Both the position numbers and the translations under genes were made by a program. A DNA stretch of 13,331 bases from Actinomycetota bacterium (GTDB lineage: Bacteria > Actinomycetota > Actinomycetes > UBA12327): positions 1-13,331 of the forward strand of contig JAPLBW010000013.1 of NCBI GenBank assembly GCA_026392555.1. The letters run 5' to 3'. Below are positions 1-8,014 of this stretch, piece after piece. The notes beneath the pieces are model-generated. The model had not been told where the DNA came from. It was given only the letters and a program-made list of their open reading frames with translations, and did no database searches. Numbering within the stretch: the first letter of the stretch is position 1; each line of letters starts with the position of its first letter.

Positions 1-849
1 AGTGCCAACGGGCCTGTATTGGCGCTCAAGATGGACAACACCAATCGCTCATTGCCCCACATCGGACTGGTTGACGCTGACGTTGTCTACGTCCAACAAG
101 TCGAAGGTGGCTTGTCGCGATTGGCCCTGATTTATTCCACAACGATTCCTACCAAAGTCGCGCCCATCCGCAGCGCGCGCGAAACTGACGCAGAGTTGCT
201 ACCCATGTATGGACCAATCGCTTTTGGCTTCAGCGGCTCTGTTGATGCGGTGGCACGACAGGTCAAGCGTGCCGGACTCATTGACGTCAGCGCCGAGACT
301 TACGGCGGAGGTTATGCGCGATTGTCCTCGCGCTCAGCTCCCTACAACGAATACGCCAAGCCGGCGAAGTTGATCAAACAGGCCGGTGGCTCAGCCAAGC
401 CCAAGTACGTAGGCTTCACTTTCGGCGCGCTGCCTCTAGGTGGGCGCAAAGCCACTGGAGTGACCATCACCTACCCAAGCGCTCGCATCACCTTTAAATA
501 CAAGGCATCAACCGGTCGTTGGAATTACTACCTCGGCGGCGTTCAAGACACCTCTGACCAAGGCCCAGTCAGTGCATCCACGTTGGTGATCCAGTCGGTC
601 AAGCTCAGCAATACCGGTCGGGACGATGTGGCCGGAAATCCCGTGCCGAAATCGCGCACGATCGGCACTGGCAAAGCCATTGCCATCCGGGACGGTCGTT
701 ACTACAAGCTCACGTGGTCACGACCAACGGTTTCTTCACCGACACGATGGCTGTATCAAGGCAAAGACTTTCCGATGAAAGCCGGACAGGTCTGGGTGGC
801 TCTCCTTGATGCCCAACGCACACCCAAGTTCACTGGGACCGCCTCGTAA
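1..849 (+). CDS. DUF3048 (YerB-like) domain protein, 5' end missing
   Basis: The reading frame is open from the first base (SANGPV... precedes the internal TTG at 19), so the true start and any lipoprotein signal lie outside the window. About 282 residues are visible. The N-terminal part has the DUF3048 pattern: a KMDN stretch, then DADVVY, then VEGGLSRL, then an RSARETD segment (rough residues 10-65). The second half, with GTGKAIAIRDGRYYKLTWSR and GQVWVALLDA near the end, fits the DUF3048 C-terminal domain. The family includes Bacillus YerB, usually an exported lipoprotein of unknown molecular function. Its stop is 2 nt from the trmB start, so the two are probably cotranscribed and translationally coupled. 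Family assignment is by recalled motif pattern. I infer no function. Confidence 0.8.
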   Translation, partial: SANGPVLALKMDNTNRSLPHIGLVDADVVYVQQVEGGLSRLALIYSTTIPTKVAPIRSARETDAELLPMYGPIAFGFSGSVDAVARQVKRAGLIDVSAETYGGGYARLSSRSAPYNEYAKPAKLIKQAGGSAKPKYVGFTFGALPLGGRKATGVTITYPSARITFKYKASTGRWNYYLGGVQDTSDQGPVSASTLVIQSVKLSNTGRDDVAGNPVPKSRTIGTGKAIAIRDGRYYKLTWSRPTVSSPTRWLYQGKDFPMKAGQVWVALLDAQRTPKFTGTAS

Positions 850-851
850 TT

Positions 852-1523
852 ATGACTACCCATGAACAACGGGTTCGCAGTTTTCATTCGCGGCAAGGCC
901 GTTTGAGTCCACTTAATGCGACAACGTTGGAAAGCCATCGGACTAAGTATTTGCTCGAACCACATCAGGCCATCAATCTGCGCGATGTGTTTGACCAAGA
1001 ACGAGTGGTCCTTGAAATTGGTTGCGGCTTTGGCGAAGCAACCGTTGCAATGGCCACTTCCCAACCCGACGTCGGCATCATCGCGCTGGAAGTTCACACC
1101 CGCGGAGTAGCTCGCCTGCTCCAGAATGTGGACGCTGCGGGATTGACCAACATTCGAGCAGCAAATACCGATGCCGTGCCGTTTATCCGCGATTGCATCG
1201 CGCCACTGAGCCTGCACGGAACACGAATTTTCTTCCCCGACCCCTGGCCCAAGGCCCGGCACAACAAACGTCGCCTCGTCCAGCCCGAATTTGCTTCCCT
1301 CTTGGCCAGCAAGCTTGCGCCAGGAGCATTCCTGCATTGCGCCACCGATTGGCAGCCCTACGCCGAGCACATGCTCGAGGCATTGACCGCTTCCCCCGAC
1401 TTCACCAACACGACACAGAACTACCTGCCTCGACCCGATTGGCGCCCGCTCACTCGCTACGAACAAGCAGGGCTAGATAAGGGCCATGCAGTCTTTGATC
1501 TGCTCTTCACCCGACATAACTAG
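852..1523 (+). CDS. trmB: tRNA (guanine-N7-)-methyltransferase TrmB
   Basis: A 223-residue protein, normal length for TrmB. It makes m7G46 in the variable loop of tRNAs using S-adenosylmethionine, in the cytoplasm. The class I SAM-binding motif LEIGCGFGE is at residues 54-62, with an acidic ribose-binding residue in ALEVH (E80). The family signature FPDPWPKARHNKRR covers 128-141 and carries catalytic and tRNA-binding residues. FLHCATDW (160-167) and the C-terminal TRYEQAGLDKGHAVFDL segment complete the fold. The ATG lies 2 nt after the preceding stop with no good Shine-Dalgarno sequence, suggesting translational coupling to the DUF3048 gene. Nothing is truncated or odd. Confidence 0.95.
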   Translation: MTTHEQRVRSFHSRQGRLSPLNATTLESHRTKYLLEPHQAINLRDVFDQERVVLEIGCGFGEATVAMATSQPDVGIIALEVHTRGVARLLQNVDAAGLTNIRAANTDAVPFIRDCIAPLSLHGTRIFFPDPWPKARHNKRRLVQPEFASLLASKLAPGAFLHCATDWQPYAEHMLEALTASPDFTNTTQNYLPRPDWRPLTRYEQAGLDKGHAVFDLLFTRHN

Positions 1524-1553
1524 CCATCTGACCAGACACCGGAGCACAATGGT

Positions 1554-2087
1554 GTGGTGAATCAGCCCACTATCAATGACCTTGAGGTCGAACTCACCCA
1601 AACCCTCGGTCGGTGGGCCATCAGCAGCATGGCGATGGGTGCAGTCGTCAAACTCGTTGGCGAAGTTGCTGATTCACCTTTTCTCAAAGGATTCGCCGGA
1701 CAGCAATTGAGTTGGGGAGCCATTGATGGCGCCATCGCCGGTTTTGGTACGTGGCGACGACAACAAAGCATCGACCAACAGCTCACCGACGAACAAGCTC
1801 AGGAAAAGGCCGACAAGCTGAAGAAACTCCTCGTCATCAATGCCGCACTGGATGTGGGTTATGTGGCAGCTGGGATTGCCACCATGCTCGCCGCTGGTCC
1901 ACTGAGCCGTCGCACCGGAAAGCCGGCAACCCACTGGTTGGGCCTTGGCGCCGGAGTGGCTGTCCAAGGCGGCTTCCTCTGGGCCCTTGACGCAACCTTC
2001 GCCCGCCGCATCAGCCAAACCCCTGTCACACCTACCAATCCGTGGCACGATGCCAGCCACAGCCACACCGACAACCACAACGGTTGA
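1554..2087 (+). CDS. Small membrane protein of unknown function with His-rich tail
   Basis: A 177-residue protein starting at one of two consecutive GTG codons (1554 or 1557). GGAG at 1541-1544 is a plausible ribosome binding site 9 nt before the first. Hydrophobic segments are visible near residues 20-37, 50-65, 93-112 and 126-147, separated by a charged helix (roughly 66-92: WRRQQ... to ...KADKLKK). This suggests a four-helix membrane protein. The NAALDVGY motif before the third helix resembles the DUF6992-type group of small membrane proteins, but that is recollection only. The last residues are polar and histidine-rich (HDASHSHTDNHNG). It sits 30 nt after trmB and about 50 nt before the SDR gene, same strand, so it is probably part of that operon. 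Function unknown. Confidence 0.75.
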   Translation: MVNQPTINDLEVELTQTLGRWAISSMAMGAVVKLVGEVADSPFLKGFAGQQLSWGAIDGAIAGFGTWRRQQSIDQQLTDEQAQEKADKLKKLLVINAALDVGYVAAGIATMLAAGPLSRRTGKPATHWLGLGAGVAVQGGFLWALDATFARRISQTPVTPTNPWHDASHSHTDNHNG

Positions 2088-2137
2088 CGCGGATCTACGT
2101 AGCGAACCAGTCACCCATTCAGGAAGCGAGACCAGCG

Positions 2138-2977
2138 ATGAGCAATGACCTCACCGGCCGGGTAGCACTTATCACCGGCGGCGGTCGCGGGATCGGTCGC
2201 GCACTGGGTCTGCGATTGGCTCAAGAGGGCATGAAGGTCGCCCTCGTTGCACGAACCGCTTCTGATGTCGACGCAGCTCGCGATGAAATTATTGCTGCTG
2301 GTGGACAGGCCGTGTCCTTCGCCGCCGATGTCGCAGACCAGGCGGCCGTGGAAAAGATTGTTGCAGCAACGGAAGCTGACCTTGGACCTATCTACTTGTT
2401 GATTAACAACGCAGCACGATCGGCATCATGGGATGGCACGAAATTGTGGGAGTCAGATCCTGCGGACTGGTGGTCCCGAGTTGAAACCAACTTGTTTGGC
2501 CCCTACCTGTTCGCTCGCTTTGCCCTTCCGCACATGGTCGCGCGCGGTGAAGGCTACGTCTTGGCAATGAACTCCCTTGCCGGCGCAGCCGCCCTGTCCA
2601 TGACCGACGGCGCGTACCCCGTCAGTAAGTCAGGTTTGTTCCGCCTCACGGACCAACTGTCTTCGCAACTGAAGGGCACCGGCGTTAAGGCCATCGACCT
2701 CTCACCTGGCCTGGTCCTGACTGATCCAGCAGGAGCACCGGCAGCCCCTCCCGGCGGATGGACACCCGTTGAGCGCATCAGCGATTTAGTGGTGGCCTGT
2801 GCCCACGGCGAATGGGATGACTTTGACGGCAAGTTCTTGCATGCCACTGACGACTTTGCCGCCGTTCGAGCCCACGCTGACGAAATCTTGCGTAACGACC
2901 GACGCGTTTTGCGCATCGTGCCCGGCTGGGAAGACGATGCGCGCATGAAGCCCTATTGGGGACCACCGCCCGAGTAG
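2138..2977 (+). CDS. Short-chain dehydrogenase/reductase (SDR family)
   Basis: A 279-residue classical-type SDR. The Rossmann cofactor motif TGGGRGIG is at residues 13-20. R40 after the second strand (VALVART) suggests NADP(H) preference. Also present are the NNA structural motif (90-92), catalytic N118, S146 and the YPVSK active site (Y160, K164). Substrate unknown. The C-terminal part (from about 205) is longer than in minimal SDRs and ends in a Trp/Pro-rich tail (KPYWGPPPE). I chose ATG 2138 because it puts the Rossmann fold at the usual distance from the N terminus and has AGGAAG upstream at 2121-2126. The frame stays open upstream to 2042, but that extension has no SDR features and would overlap the preceding gene. 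It is an intact gene, probably last in the run from DUF3048. Confidence 0.9.
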   Translation: MSNDLTGRVALITGGGRGIGRALGLRLAQEGMKVALVARTASDVDAARDEIIAAGGQAVSFAADVADQAAVEKIVAATEADLGPIYLLINNAARSASWDGTKLWESDPADWWSRVETNLFGPYLFARFALPHMVARGEGYVLAMNSLAGAAALSMTDGAYPVSKSGLFRLTDQLSSQLKGTGVKAIDLSPGLVLTDPAGAPAAPPGGWTPVERISDLVVACAHGEWDDFDGKFLHATDDFAAVRAHADEILRNDRRVLRIVPGWEDDARMKPYWGPPPE

Positions 2978-3011
2978 GTCGTTGTGGATTGTGGAGCAGG
3001 CTCAATGCCTG

Positions 3012-3047
3012 GTGTGCCCGGTGTGCCCGGTGTGCCCGCTGTGCCCG
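3012..3047 (+). repeat. Four tandem 9-bp repeats (GTGTGCCCG) upstream of kgd
   Basis: Three exact copies of GTGTGCCCG at 3012-3020, 3021-3029 and 3030-3038 are followed by a variant CTGTGCCCG at 3039-3047. The array lies in the 144-bp spacer between the SDR gene and kgd. In the frame of an ATG at 3005 the repeat reads as Val-Pro-Gly triplets in a 23-codon open frame ending at 3076. The repeats are directly visible. Any role is unknown, and slippage-generated sequence is the simplest explanation. Confidence 0.85.
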
Positions 3048-3073
3048 CTCTGGGTTCCCGAAAGCGCCGGGGC

Positions 3074-3079
3074 TAGTGT
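3074..3079 (+). promoter_or_regulatory. Possible -10 element (TAGTGT) of kgd
   Basis: TAGTGT fits the actinobacterial TANNNT -10 pattern and would start transcription near 3086, about 36 nt before the kgd GTG. A purine-rich GAGAGG at 3104-3109, 12 nt before the start, could be the ribosome binding site. I see no convincing -35, so this is tentative. Confidence 0.35.
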
Positions 3080-3121
3080 TTGTGACCGACCGGTTCCCCG
3101 TGCGAGAGGCCCGAAAAACCC

Positions 3122-6100
3122 GTGACTGCCGAGTCCCCCCTGGATGCGTTCGGACCCAATCAATGGCTCGTCGACGAGATGTATCAGTCGTACTTGCGAG
3201 ACAAAGAAAGTGTCAACCCAGCGTGGTGGGACTTCTTTGCTGATTACTCCCCTACCGACTCAACAAGTCCGGCACCTGCAAGCACACCAGTAGCAACACC
3301 AACGGTGCCCGCACCATCGCCAGCGGTGCCCGCATCATCGCCACCTGCGGCACCAGCACCGGTAGCTACACCGTCTGTTCCACAGCCGGCTCCAACTACC
3401 CCCGCACCGGTAGTGGCCTCCGCGCAAGTCACAGAGGCAAACGAAAACACTGACGTCCTGCGCGGCCCAGCGGCCCGGGTTGTTACCAACATGGACGCGT
3501 CCCTGAGTGTGCCCACGGCCACCAGTGTTCGCGCGGTTCCGGCAAAACTTTTGATCGAAAACCGCCTCATCATTAATCAGCAACTCGCTCGCGGCCGCGG
3601 TGGCAAAATCTCGTTCACACACCTGATCGGTTACGCCATCGTGAGCGCCTTGAAGACCATTCCAGCCATGAACTACTCGTTCACCACGGTGGATGGAAAG
3701 CCGGCAGTGCAAAAGAACCAGTCCATCAACTTTGGCTTGGCGATCGACATCGCCAAGCCGGATGGTTCGCGGCAATTGCTTGTCCCATCGGTGAAGTTCA
3801 GCGACCAGATGGACTTTGCTCAGTTCTGGGCCGCCTACGAGGACGTCGTGCGTCGCGCTCGCGCCAACACGCTCACGGTTGATGACTTCGCTGGCACCAC
3901 CATCACGCTGACGAACCCCGGAACCATTGGCACGGTCCATTCCGTACCTCGACTGATGCAAGGCCAAGGAACCATCATCGGCGTTGGTGCCATGGAGTAT
4001 CCGGCCGAATACCAAGGTGCATCAAGTGAGACCTTGGCTCGCATGGCCATCGGCAAGGTCATGACCTTGACCTCTACGTACGACCACCGCATTATTCAAG
4101 GCGCACAATCAGGTGACTTCCTGCGCGTAGTTCACTCACTCTTGCTCGGCGAAGACAACTTCTACGACGACGTATTTGCTTCTCTCAACATCCCGTACGA
4201 GCCCGTGCGCTGGGAAACCGATGTCGTTGCCTCCCACGAGGACGACGTCAACAAAACAGCCCGAGTCCAAGAGCTCATCCATGCCTACCGCGTGCGCGGA
4301 CACCTCATGGCCGACACGAACCCGCTCGAATACGAACAACGTAAGTTCGTGGATCTGGACCTTGCGGCACACGGCTTGACCGTGTGGGACCTTGATCGTG
4401 AATTTGCTACCGGTGGCTTTGGCGGCGCCGCCATCTCCACGCTTCGCGATATCTTGGCGCTCTTGCGCGATTCCTACTGCCGCACGCTTGGCATCGAGTA
4501 CATGCAAATTCAAGACCCCGAACAGCGCCGCTGGCTACAAGCCCGCCTCGAACGCCCCCATGCCAAGCCCGACCACGCGGAGCAATTGCGCATCTTGGGG
4601 CGCCTCAATGCCGGTGAAGCTTTTGAGACGTACTTGCAAACCAAGTACGTGGGTCAAAAGCGGTTCTCCCTCGAAGGCGGCGAATCACTGATCCCGCTGT
4701 TGGATGCGGTGCTCTCAGCTGCTGCTGAATCTGGCCTTCAGGAAGTGTGCATTGGCATGCCGCACCGCGGACGACTCAACGTCTTAGCAGCTGTGGCCGG
4801 CAAGTCCTACAGCCAGATCTTCCGTGAGTTTGATGGAACGGTCATGCCTGGTTCAGTGCAGGGCTCAGGTGACGTGAAGTACCACCTCGGTACCGAAGGA
4901 ACCTTCACCGCCGACAGTGGCGCAACGTGTGGCGTGTACCTGGCCGCTAACCCATCGCACCTGGAAGCTGTCAACCCTGTCTTGCAGGGCATCGTTCGGG
5001 CTAAGCAAGACCTGATGAGAAAGGAAGATGGACCATTCAACATTTTGCCGTTGCTCATGCACGGTGATGCCGCTTTTGCCGGCCAAGGCGTTGTTGCCGA
5101 AACCTTGAACCTTTCCCAACTGCGCGGTTACCGCACCGGCGGAACCGTGCACGTCATCGTGAACAACCAAGTGGGATTCACCACCGCCCCTGAGCACTCC
5201 CGTTCCTCGGTCTACGCCACGGACGTCGCGCGGATGATTCAAGCTCCGATCTTCCACGTCAATGGTGACGACCCCGAAGCCGTCGTTTACGCGGCACGGC
5301 TGGCCTTTGAATTCCGTCAGGAGTTCCACAAGGACGTCGTCGTCGACATGTTGTGCTACCGACTGCGCGGGCACAACGAGGCCGATGACCCCTCCTTGAC
5401 TCAGCCCACCATGTACGAGCGTATTGACACGATGCGGTCGGTCCGCAAGCGTTACACCGAAGGCCTCGTGGGTCGTGGTGACATCACCGTCGAAGAAGCC
5501 GAACAAGCCTTGAAGGAATTCCAGGAAATCCTTGAGCGAGCTCACACTGAGGTGCAAGAAGCCAAGGCTCAACCCCTTGAAGCAGCGACCCCTGCTCCTG
5601 TTCAGTCATCGGAAATTGTCGACACTGCCATTTCCACCGATCAAATCAATGCCGTGATCAACACCCAGCTCAACCTCCCTGAAAACTTCCACGTTCATCC
5701 CCGACTGGCACCACAACTCCAACGCCGTGCGCAAATGGTCCAAGACGACACCATCGATTGGGCAACCGCTGAAATGTTGGCGATGGGTTCACTCCTTGCC
5801 GAAGGTCGCTCGGTCCGTCTTGCTGGTCAAGACAGTCGTCGTGGAACCTTTGGTCAGCGCCATGCCGTCATCATGGACAAACTTGATGGTCACGCTTACA
5901 AACCGTTGAAGCAGCTGTACACCAACGGATCGCGCCTGTACGCCTACGACTCCCTGCTGAGTGAATACGCCGCTTTGGGCTTTGAATATGGATACGCCGT
6001 TGCCCGCCCCGAGGCGCTGGTGATGTGGGAAGCACAGTTCGGTGACTTCGTTAACGGTGCACAAACCATCATTGACGAGTTCATCGCCTCCGGAGAACAA

Positions 6101-6775
6101 AAATGGGGGCAACGATCTTCCGTCGCGCTGCTCCTCCCGCACGGTCTCGAAGGCCAAGGTCCCGACCACTCATCGGCGCGCATCGAACGCTTCTTGCAAC
6201 TATGCGCACAGGACAACATGACGGTGGCCATGCCGTCCACACCGGCCTCGTATTTCCACCTGTTGCGCGACCACGTTTTGAGTGAGCGCGTCCGCCCCTT
6301 GATCGTGGCAACACCCAAGTCCATGTTGCGTAACAAGGCCGCGACCTCCGCTACCTCTGATTTCACCGATGGTCGCTTCAGGCCAATCATCGAAGATTCC
6401 ACCGTTGATACCCAGCGCGTCCGCAAGGTGATCCTTTGCTCAGGCAAGGTCACGCACGACTTGCTGGCCCATCGCGCCACGTTGGGCGACGATGCGCAAA
6501 CCACCGCGATCATTCGGGTTGAGCAGCTGTACCCGCTCCCCGTCGTAGACATTGCTCGCGCGATCAGCCAGTTCCCGCGCGACGTCGAGGTCCTGTGGGG
6601 TCAGGAAGAACCTGCAAACCAAGGCGCCTGGCCGTTTGTTGGCCTCAACCTTGGCCCTGCTTTGGCTCGTTCGGTGCGGCTTGTCTCTCGAGATGCAGCC
6701 TCAGCTCCAGCCAGCGGATCACACAGCGTTCACGACGGCGAACAAAAGGAACTTGTCGCTCAGGCATTTTCCTAA
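3122..6775 (+). CDS. kgd: Multifunctional 2-oxoglutarate metabolism enzyme (2-oxoglutarate dehydrogenase E1 with fused E2 succinyltransferase domain)
   Basis: A 1217-residue homologue of mycobacterial Kgd and corynebacterial OdhA (about 1230 residues), a thiamine-diphosphate enzyme acting on 2-oxoglutarate in the TCA cycle. The N terminus (1-42, FGPNQWLVDEMYQSYL...) is the conserved E1 N-terminal segment. A Pro/Ala/Thr/Val-rich linker spans about 43-105. An E2-type succinyltransferase domain spans about 115-365, with catalytic His322 in DHRIIQG, and there is no lipoyl domain, as usual for this family. The E1 part follows: EGGESLIPLLDAV, GMPHRGRLNVL, and the ThDP/Mg site from GDAAFAGQG (G648-D649) to NNQVGF (N681-N682). 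The GTG start matches the family N terminus. Relatives are activated by acetyl-CoA and inhibited by the FHA protein GarA/OdhI. Neither gene is in the window, so that regulation is inferred. Intact. Confidence 0.96.
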   Translation: MTAESPLDAFGPNQWLVDEMYQSYLRDKESVNPAWWDFFADYSPTDSTSPAPASTPVATPTVPAPSPAVPASSPPAAPAPVATPSVPQPAPTTPAPVVASAQVTEANENTDVLRGPAARVVTNMDASLSVPTATSVRAVPAKLLIENRLIINQQLARGRGGKISFTHLIGYAIVSALKTIPAMNYSFTTVDGKPAVQKNQSINFGLAIDIAKPDGSRQLLVPSVKFSDQMDFAQFWAAYEDVVRRARANTLTVDDFAGTTITLTNPGTIGTVHSVPRLMQGQGTIIGVGAMEYPAEYQGASSETLARMAIGKVMTLTSTYDHRIIQGAQSGDFLRVVHSLLLGEDNFYDDVFASLNIPYEPVRWETDVVASHEDDVNKTARVQELIHAYRVRGHLMADTNPLEYEQRKFVDLDLAAHGLTVWDLDREFATGGFGGAAISTLRDILALLRDSYCRTLGIEYMQIQDPEQRRWLQARLERPHAKPDHAEQLRILGRLNAGEAFETYLQTKYVGQKRFSLEGGESLIPLLDAVLSAAAESGLQEVCIGMPHRGRLNVLAAVAGKSYSQIFREFDGTVMPGSVQGSGDVKYHLGTEGTFTADSGATCGVYLAANPSHLEAVNPVLQGIVRAKQDLMRKEDGPFNILPLLMHGDAAFAGQGVVAETLNLSQLRGYRTGGTVHVIVNNQVGFTTAPEHSRSSVYATDVARMIQAPIFHVNGDDPEAVVYAARLAFEFRQEFHKDVVVDMLCYRLRGHNEADDPSLTQPTMYERIDTMRSVRKRYTEGLVGRGDITVEEAEQALKEFQEILERAHTEVQEAKAQPLEAATPAPVQSSEIVDTAISTDQINAVINTQLNLPENFHVHPRLAPQLQRRAQMVQDDTIDWATAEMLAMGSLLAEGRSVRLAGQDSRRGTFGQRHAVIMDKLDGHAYKPLKQLYTNGSRLYAYDSLLSEYAALGFEYGYAVARPEALVMWEAQFGDFVNGAQTIIDEFIASGEQKWGQRSSVALLLPHGLEGQGPDHSSARIERFLQLCAQDNMTVAMPSTPASYFHLLRDHVLSERVRPLIVATPKSMLRNKAATSATSDFTDGRFRPIIEDSTVDTQRVRKVILCSGKVTHDLLAHRATLGDDAQTTAIIRVEQLYPLPVVDIARAISQFPRDVEVLWGQEEPANQGAWPFVGLNLGPALARSVRLVSRDAASAPASGSHSVHDGEQKELVAQAFS

Positions 6776-6796
6776 ATCCCTTTCCTGCGAGGCACT

Positions 6797-6985
6797 ATGT
6801 ACTTCACCGACCGTGGCTTAGAAGAACTGAATCAACGTCGTGGCGAGGAATCGATCACGTTCGAATGGCTGACCGATCAAATGCGAACCTTCGTTGATCT
6901 CCATCCCGAATTTGAAACCCCGGTTGAGCGGTTGGCCACGTGGCTGGCTCGACTCGAAGACGACGACGACGAGGAAGAAAACTAA
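6797..6985 (+). CDS. Small acidic protein, DUF6104 type
   Basis: A 62-residue protein beginning MYFTDRGLEEL with a central FEWLTDQMRTFVDLHPEFE and a VERLATWLARLED helix, ending in an acidic Asp/Glu run. The pattern matches small actinobacterial proteins I recall as DUF6104, often found directly after kgd. The start is 21 nt after the kgd stop and is preceded by GAGG at 6789-6792. That spacing (4 nt) is short but usable. It is probably cotranscribed with kgd and could be an accessory or regulatory partner, though this rests only on position. No signal peptide, membrane segment or metal-binding motif is visible. Function unknown. Confidence 0.8.
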   Translation: MYFTDRGLEELNQRRGEESITFEWLTDQMRTFVDLHPEFETPVERLATWLARLEDDDDEEEN

Positions 6986-7030
6986 CTCCCTCTCCAGCGA
7001 CGACAGTCCCTGCTTGTTCATCGGAATCGG

Positions 7031-7042
7031 GGTTAGGCTTGC
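7031..7042 (+). promoter_or_regulatory. -10 promoter element of a leaderless transcript
   Basis: GGTTAGGCTTGC contains TAGGCT (7034-7039), a TANNNT -10 hexamer. Exactly six bases separate it from the ATG at 7046, placing the transcription start on the A of the start codon. There is no Shine-Dalgarno sequence, which fits a leaderless mRNA. The same 12 bases occur on the minus strand at 10527-10516 before another apparently leaderless gene. No clear -35 is visible. Confidence 0.6.
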
Positions 7043-7045
7043 ATC

Positions 7046-8014
7046 ATGCTTGCTGCCCGCGCGTTAACTAGCTCACCCGAAGACCCCATCCAGGCTCTAG
7101 GCCTGGTGGATATTCCTGTTCCGCTGCCAGATTCTGGATGGACGCGCGTACAAGTCAAGGCAGCTGGTTTAAATCACCACGATGTCTGGACCTTGCGCGG
7201 AGTCGGGATTTCTCCGGACCGACTCCCGATCACCTTGGGTTGCGAAGCCGCCGGGATCGATGAGACCGGTCGGGAAGTCATCGTGCACGGAGTCATTGCC
7301 GATCCCGCTGCCGGTGGTGGCGATGAAACTTTGGATCCCCGGCGCTCCTTGCTCTCCGAAGTCCATGACGGCACCTTCGCCGAATACGTCGTTGTACCCA
7401 GTCGCAATGTCATCCCTAAACCCTCGGGCATCACCTTTGAGGAGGCGGCCTGCTTACCCGTTGCTTGGCTTACTGCATTTCGCATGCTCACCACCGTCGG
7501 AAAGTTGATGCCGGGCGAAACTTTGCTTGTCCAAGGAGCTGCCGGTGGAGTTGCCAGCGCAGCCATCGCCTTGGGCCGCGCCATGGGGTTACGCGTGTGG
7601 GCCACGAGTCGCTCAGAAGACAAGCGGGCCTTTGCACTTTCCCTTGGTGCCCATGCAGTTTTTGAACCAGGCGCGCGACTGCCACAACGCGTTGATGCGG
7701 TGATCGAGACTGTGGGCGAAGCCACGTGGTCGCACTCCATGAAGTCCCTGCGCCCTGGTGGACGCATCATCATTAGTGGTGCAACGACCGGGTCTATGCC
7801 ACCGGCCGACCTTTCACGTCTGTTCTTTCTTCAACTGCAGGTGCTGGGTTCGACCATGGGGACGGTCGGCGAACTGAGTTCGCTGGTGTCCTTCCTCGAA
7901 GAAACGGGACTGCGTCCAACGATTGATCGCGTAGTTCCCCTCACCGATGCCGCCAGCGCCATAAGTGCGATGGCCACAGGAGATGTGATGGGAAAGATTG
8001 TGTTGACTCCTTAG
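7046..8014 (+). CDS. Zinc-type medium-chain dehydrogenase / quinone oxidoreductase-like protein
   Basis: A 322-residue protein of the medium-chain dehydrogenase/reductase superfamily. The N-terminal GroES-like domain includes VQVKAAGLNHHDVW and LGCEAAGI. The position that holds the catalytic zinc-ligand cysteine in alcohol dehydrogenases reads Asn-His in GLNHHD, and no four-cysteine structural zinc lobe is present. This looks like the quinone-reductase branch rather than a zinc alcohol dehydrogenase. The nucleotide-binding motif GAAGGV is at 164-169, and GGRIIISG follows the cofactor domain. A redox reaction using NAD(P)H is expected; the substrate is unknown. The start is decided by the -10 hexamer six bases upstream, indicating a leaderless mRNA. 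Its stop overlaps the stop of convergent sodX (8011-8014). Confidence 0.88.
   Translation: MLAARALTSSPEDPIQALGLVDIPVPLPDSGWTRVQVKAAGLNHHDVWTLRGVGISPDRLPITLGCEAAGIDETGREVIVHGVIADPAAGGGDETLDPRRSLLSEVHDGTFAEYVVVPSRNVIPKPSGITFEEAACLPVAWLTAFRMLTTVGKLMPGETLLVQGAAGGVASAAIALGRAMGLRVWATSRSEDKRAFALSLGAHAVFEPGARLPQRVDAVIETVGEATWSHSMKSLRPGGRIIISGATTGSMPPADLSRLFFLQLQVLGSTMGTVGELSSLVSFLEETGLRPTIDRVVPLTDAASAISAMATGDVMGKIVLTP

Noticed and set aside
756..1466. Long minus-strand open frame (236 codons) opposite trmB
   Set aside because: It is a shadow of trmB. The protein has no recognisable domain, while the plus-strand frame has all TrmB motifs.
4082..4102. Kgd E2 active site with Gln in place of the usual Asp after the catalytic His (DHRIIQG)
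   Set aside because: This substitution is normal in Kgd/OdhA-type actinobacterial enzymes, so it is not a defect.
4865..5572. Long minus-strand open frame (235 codons) inside kgd
   Set aside because: It lies wholly opposite the conserved E1 domain of kgd and has no domain or start signal. The same holds for minus-strand frames at 3335-4015 and 5944-6552.
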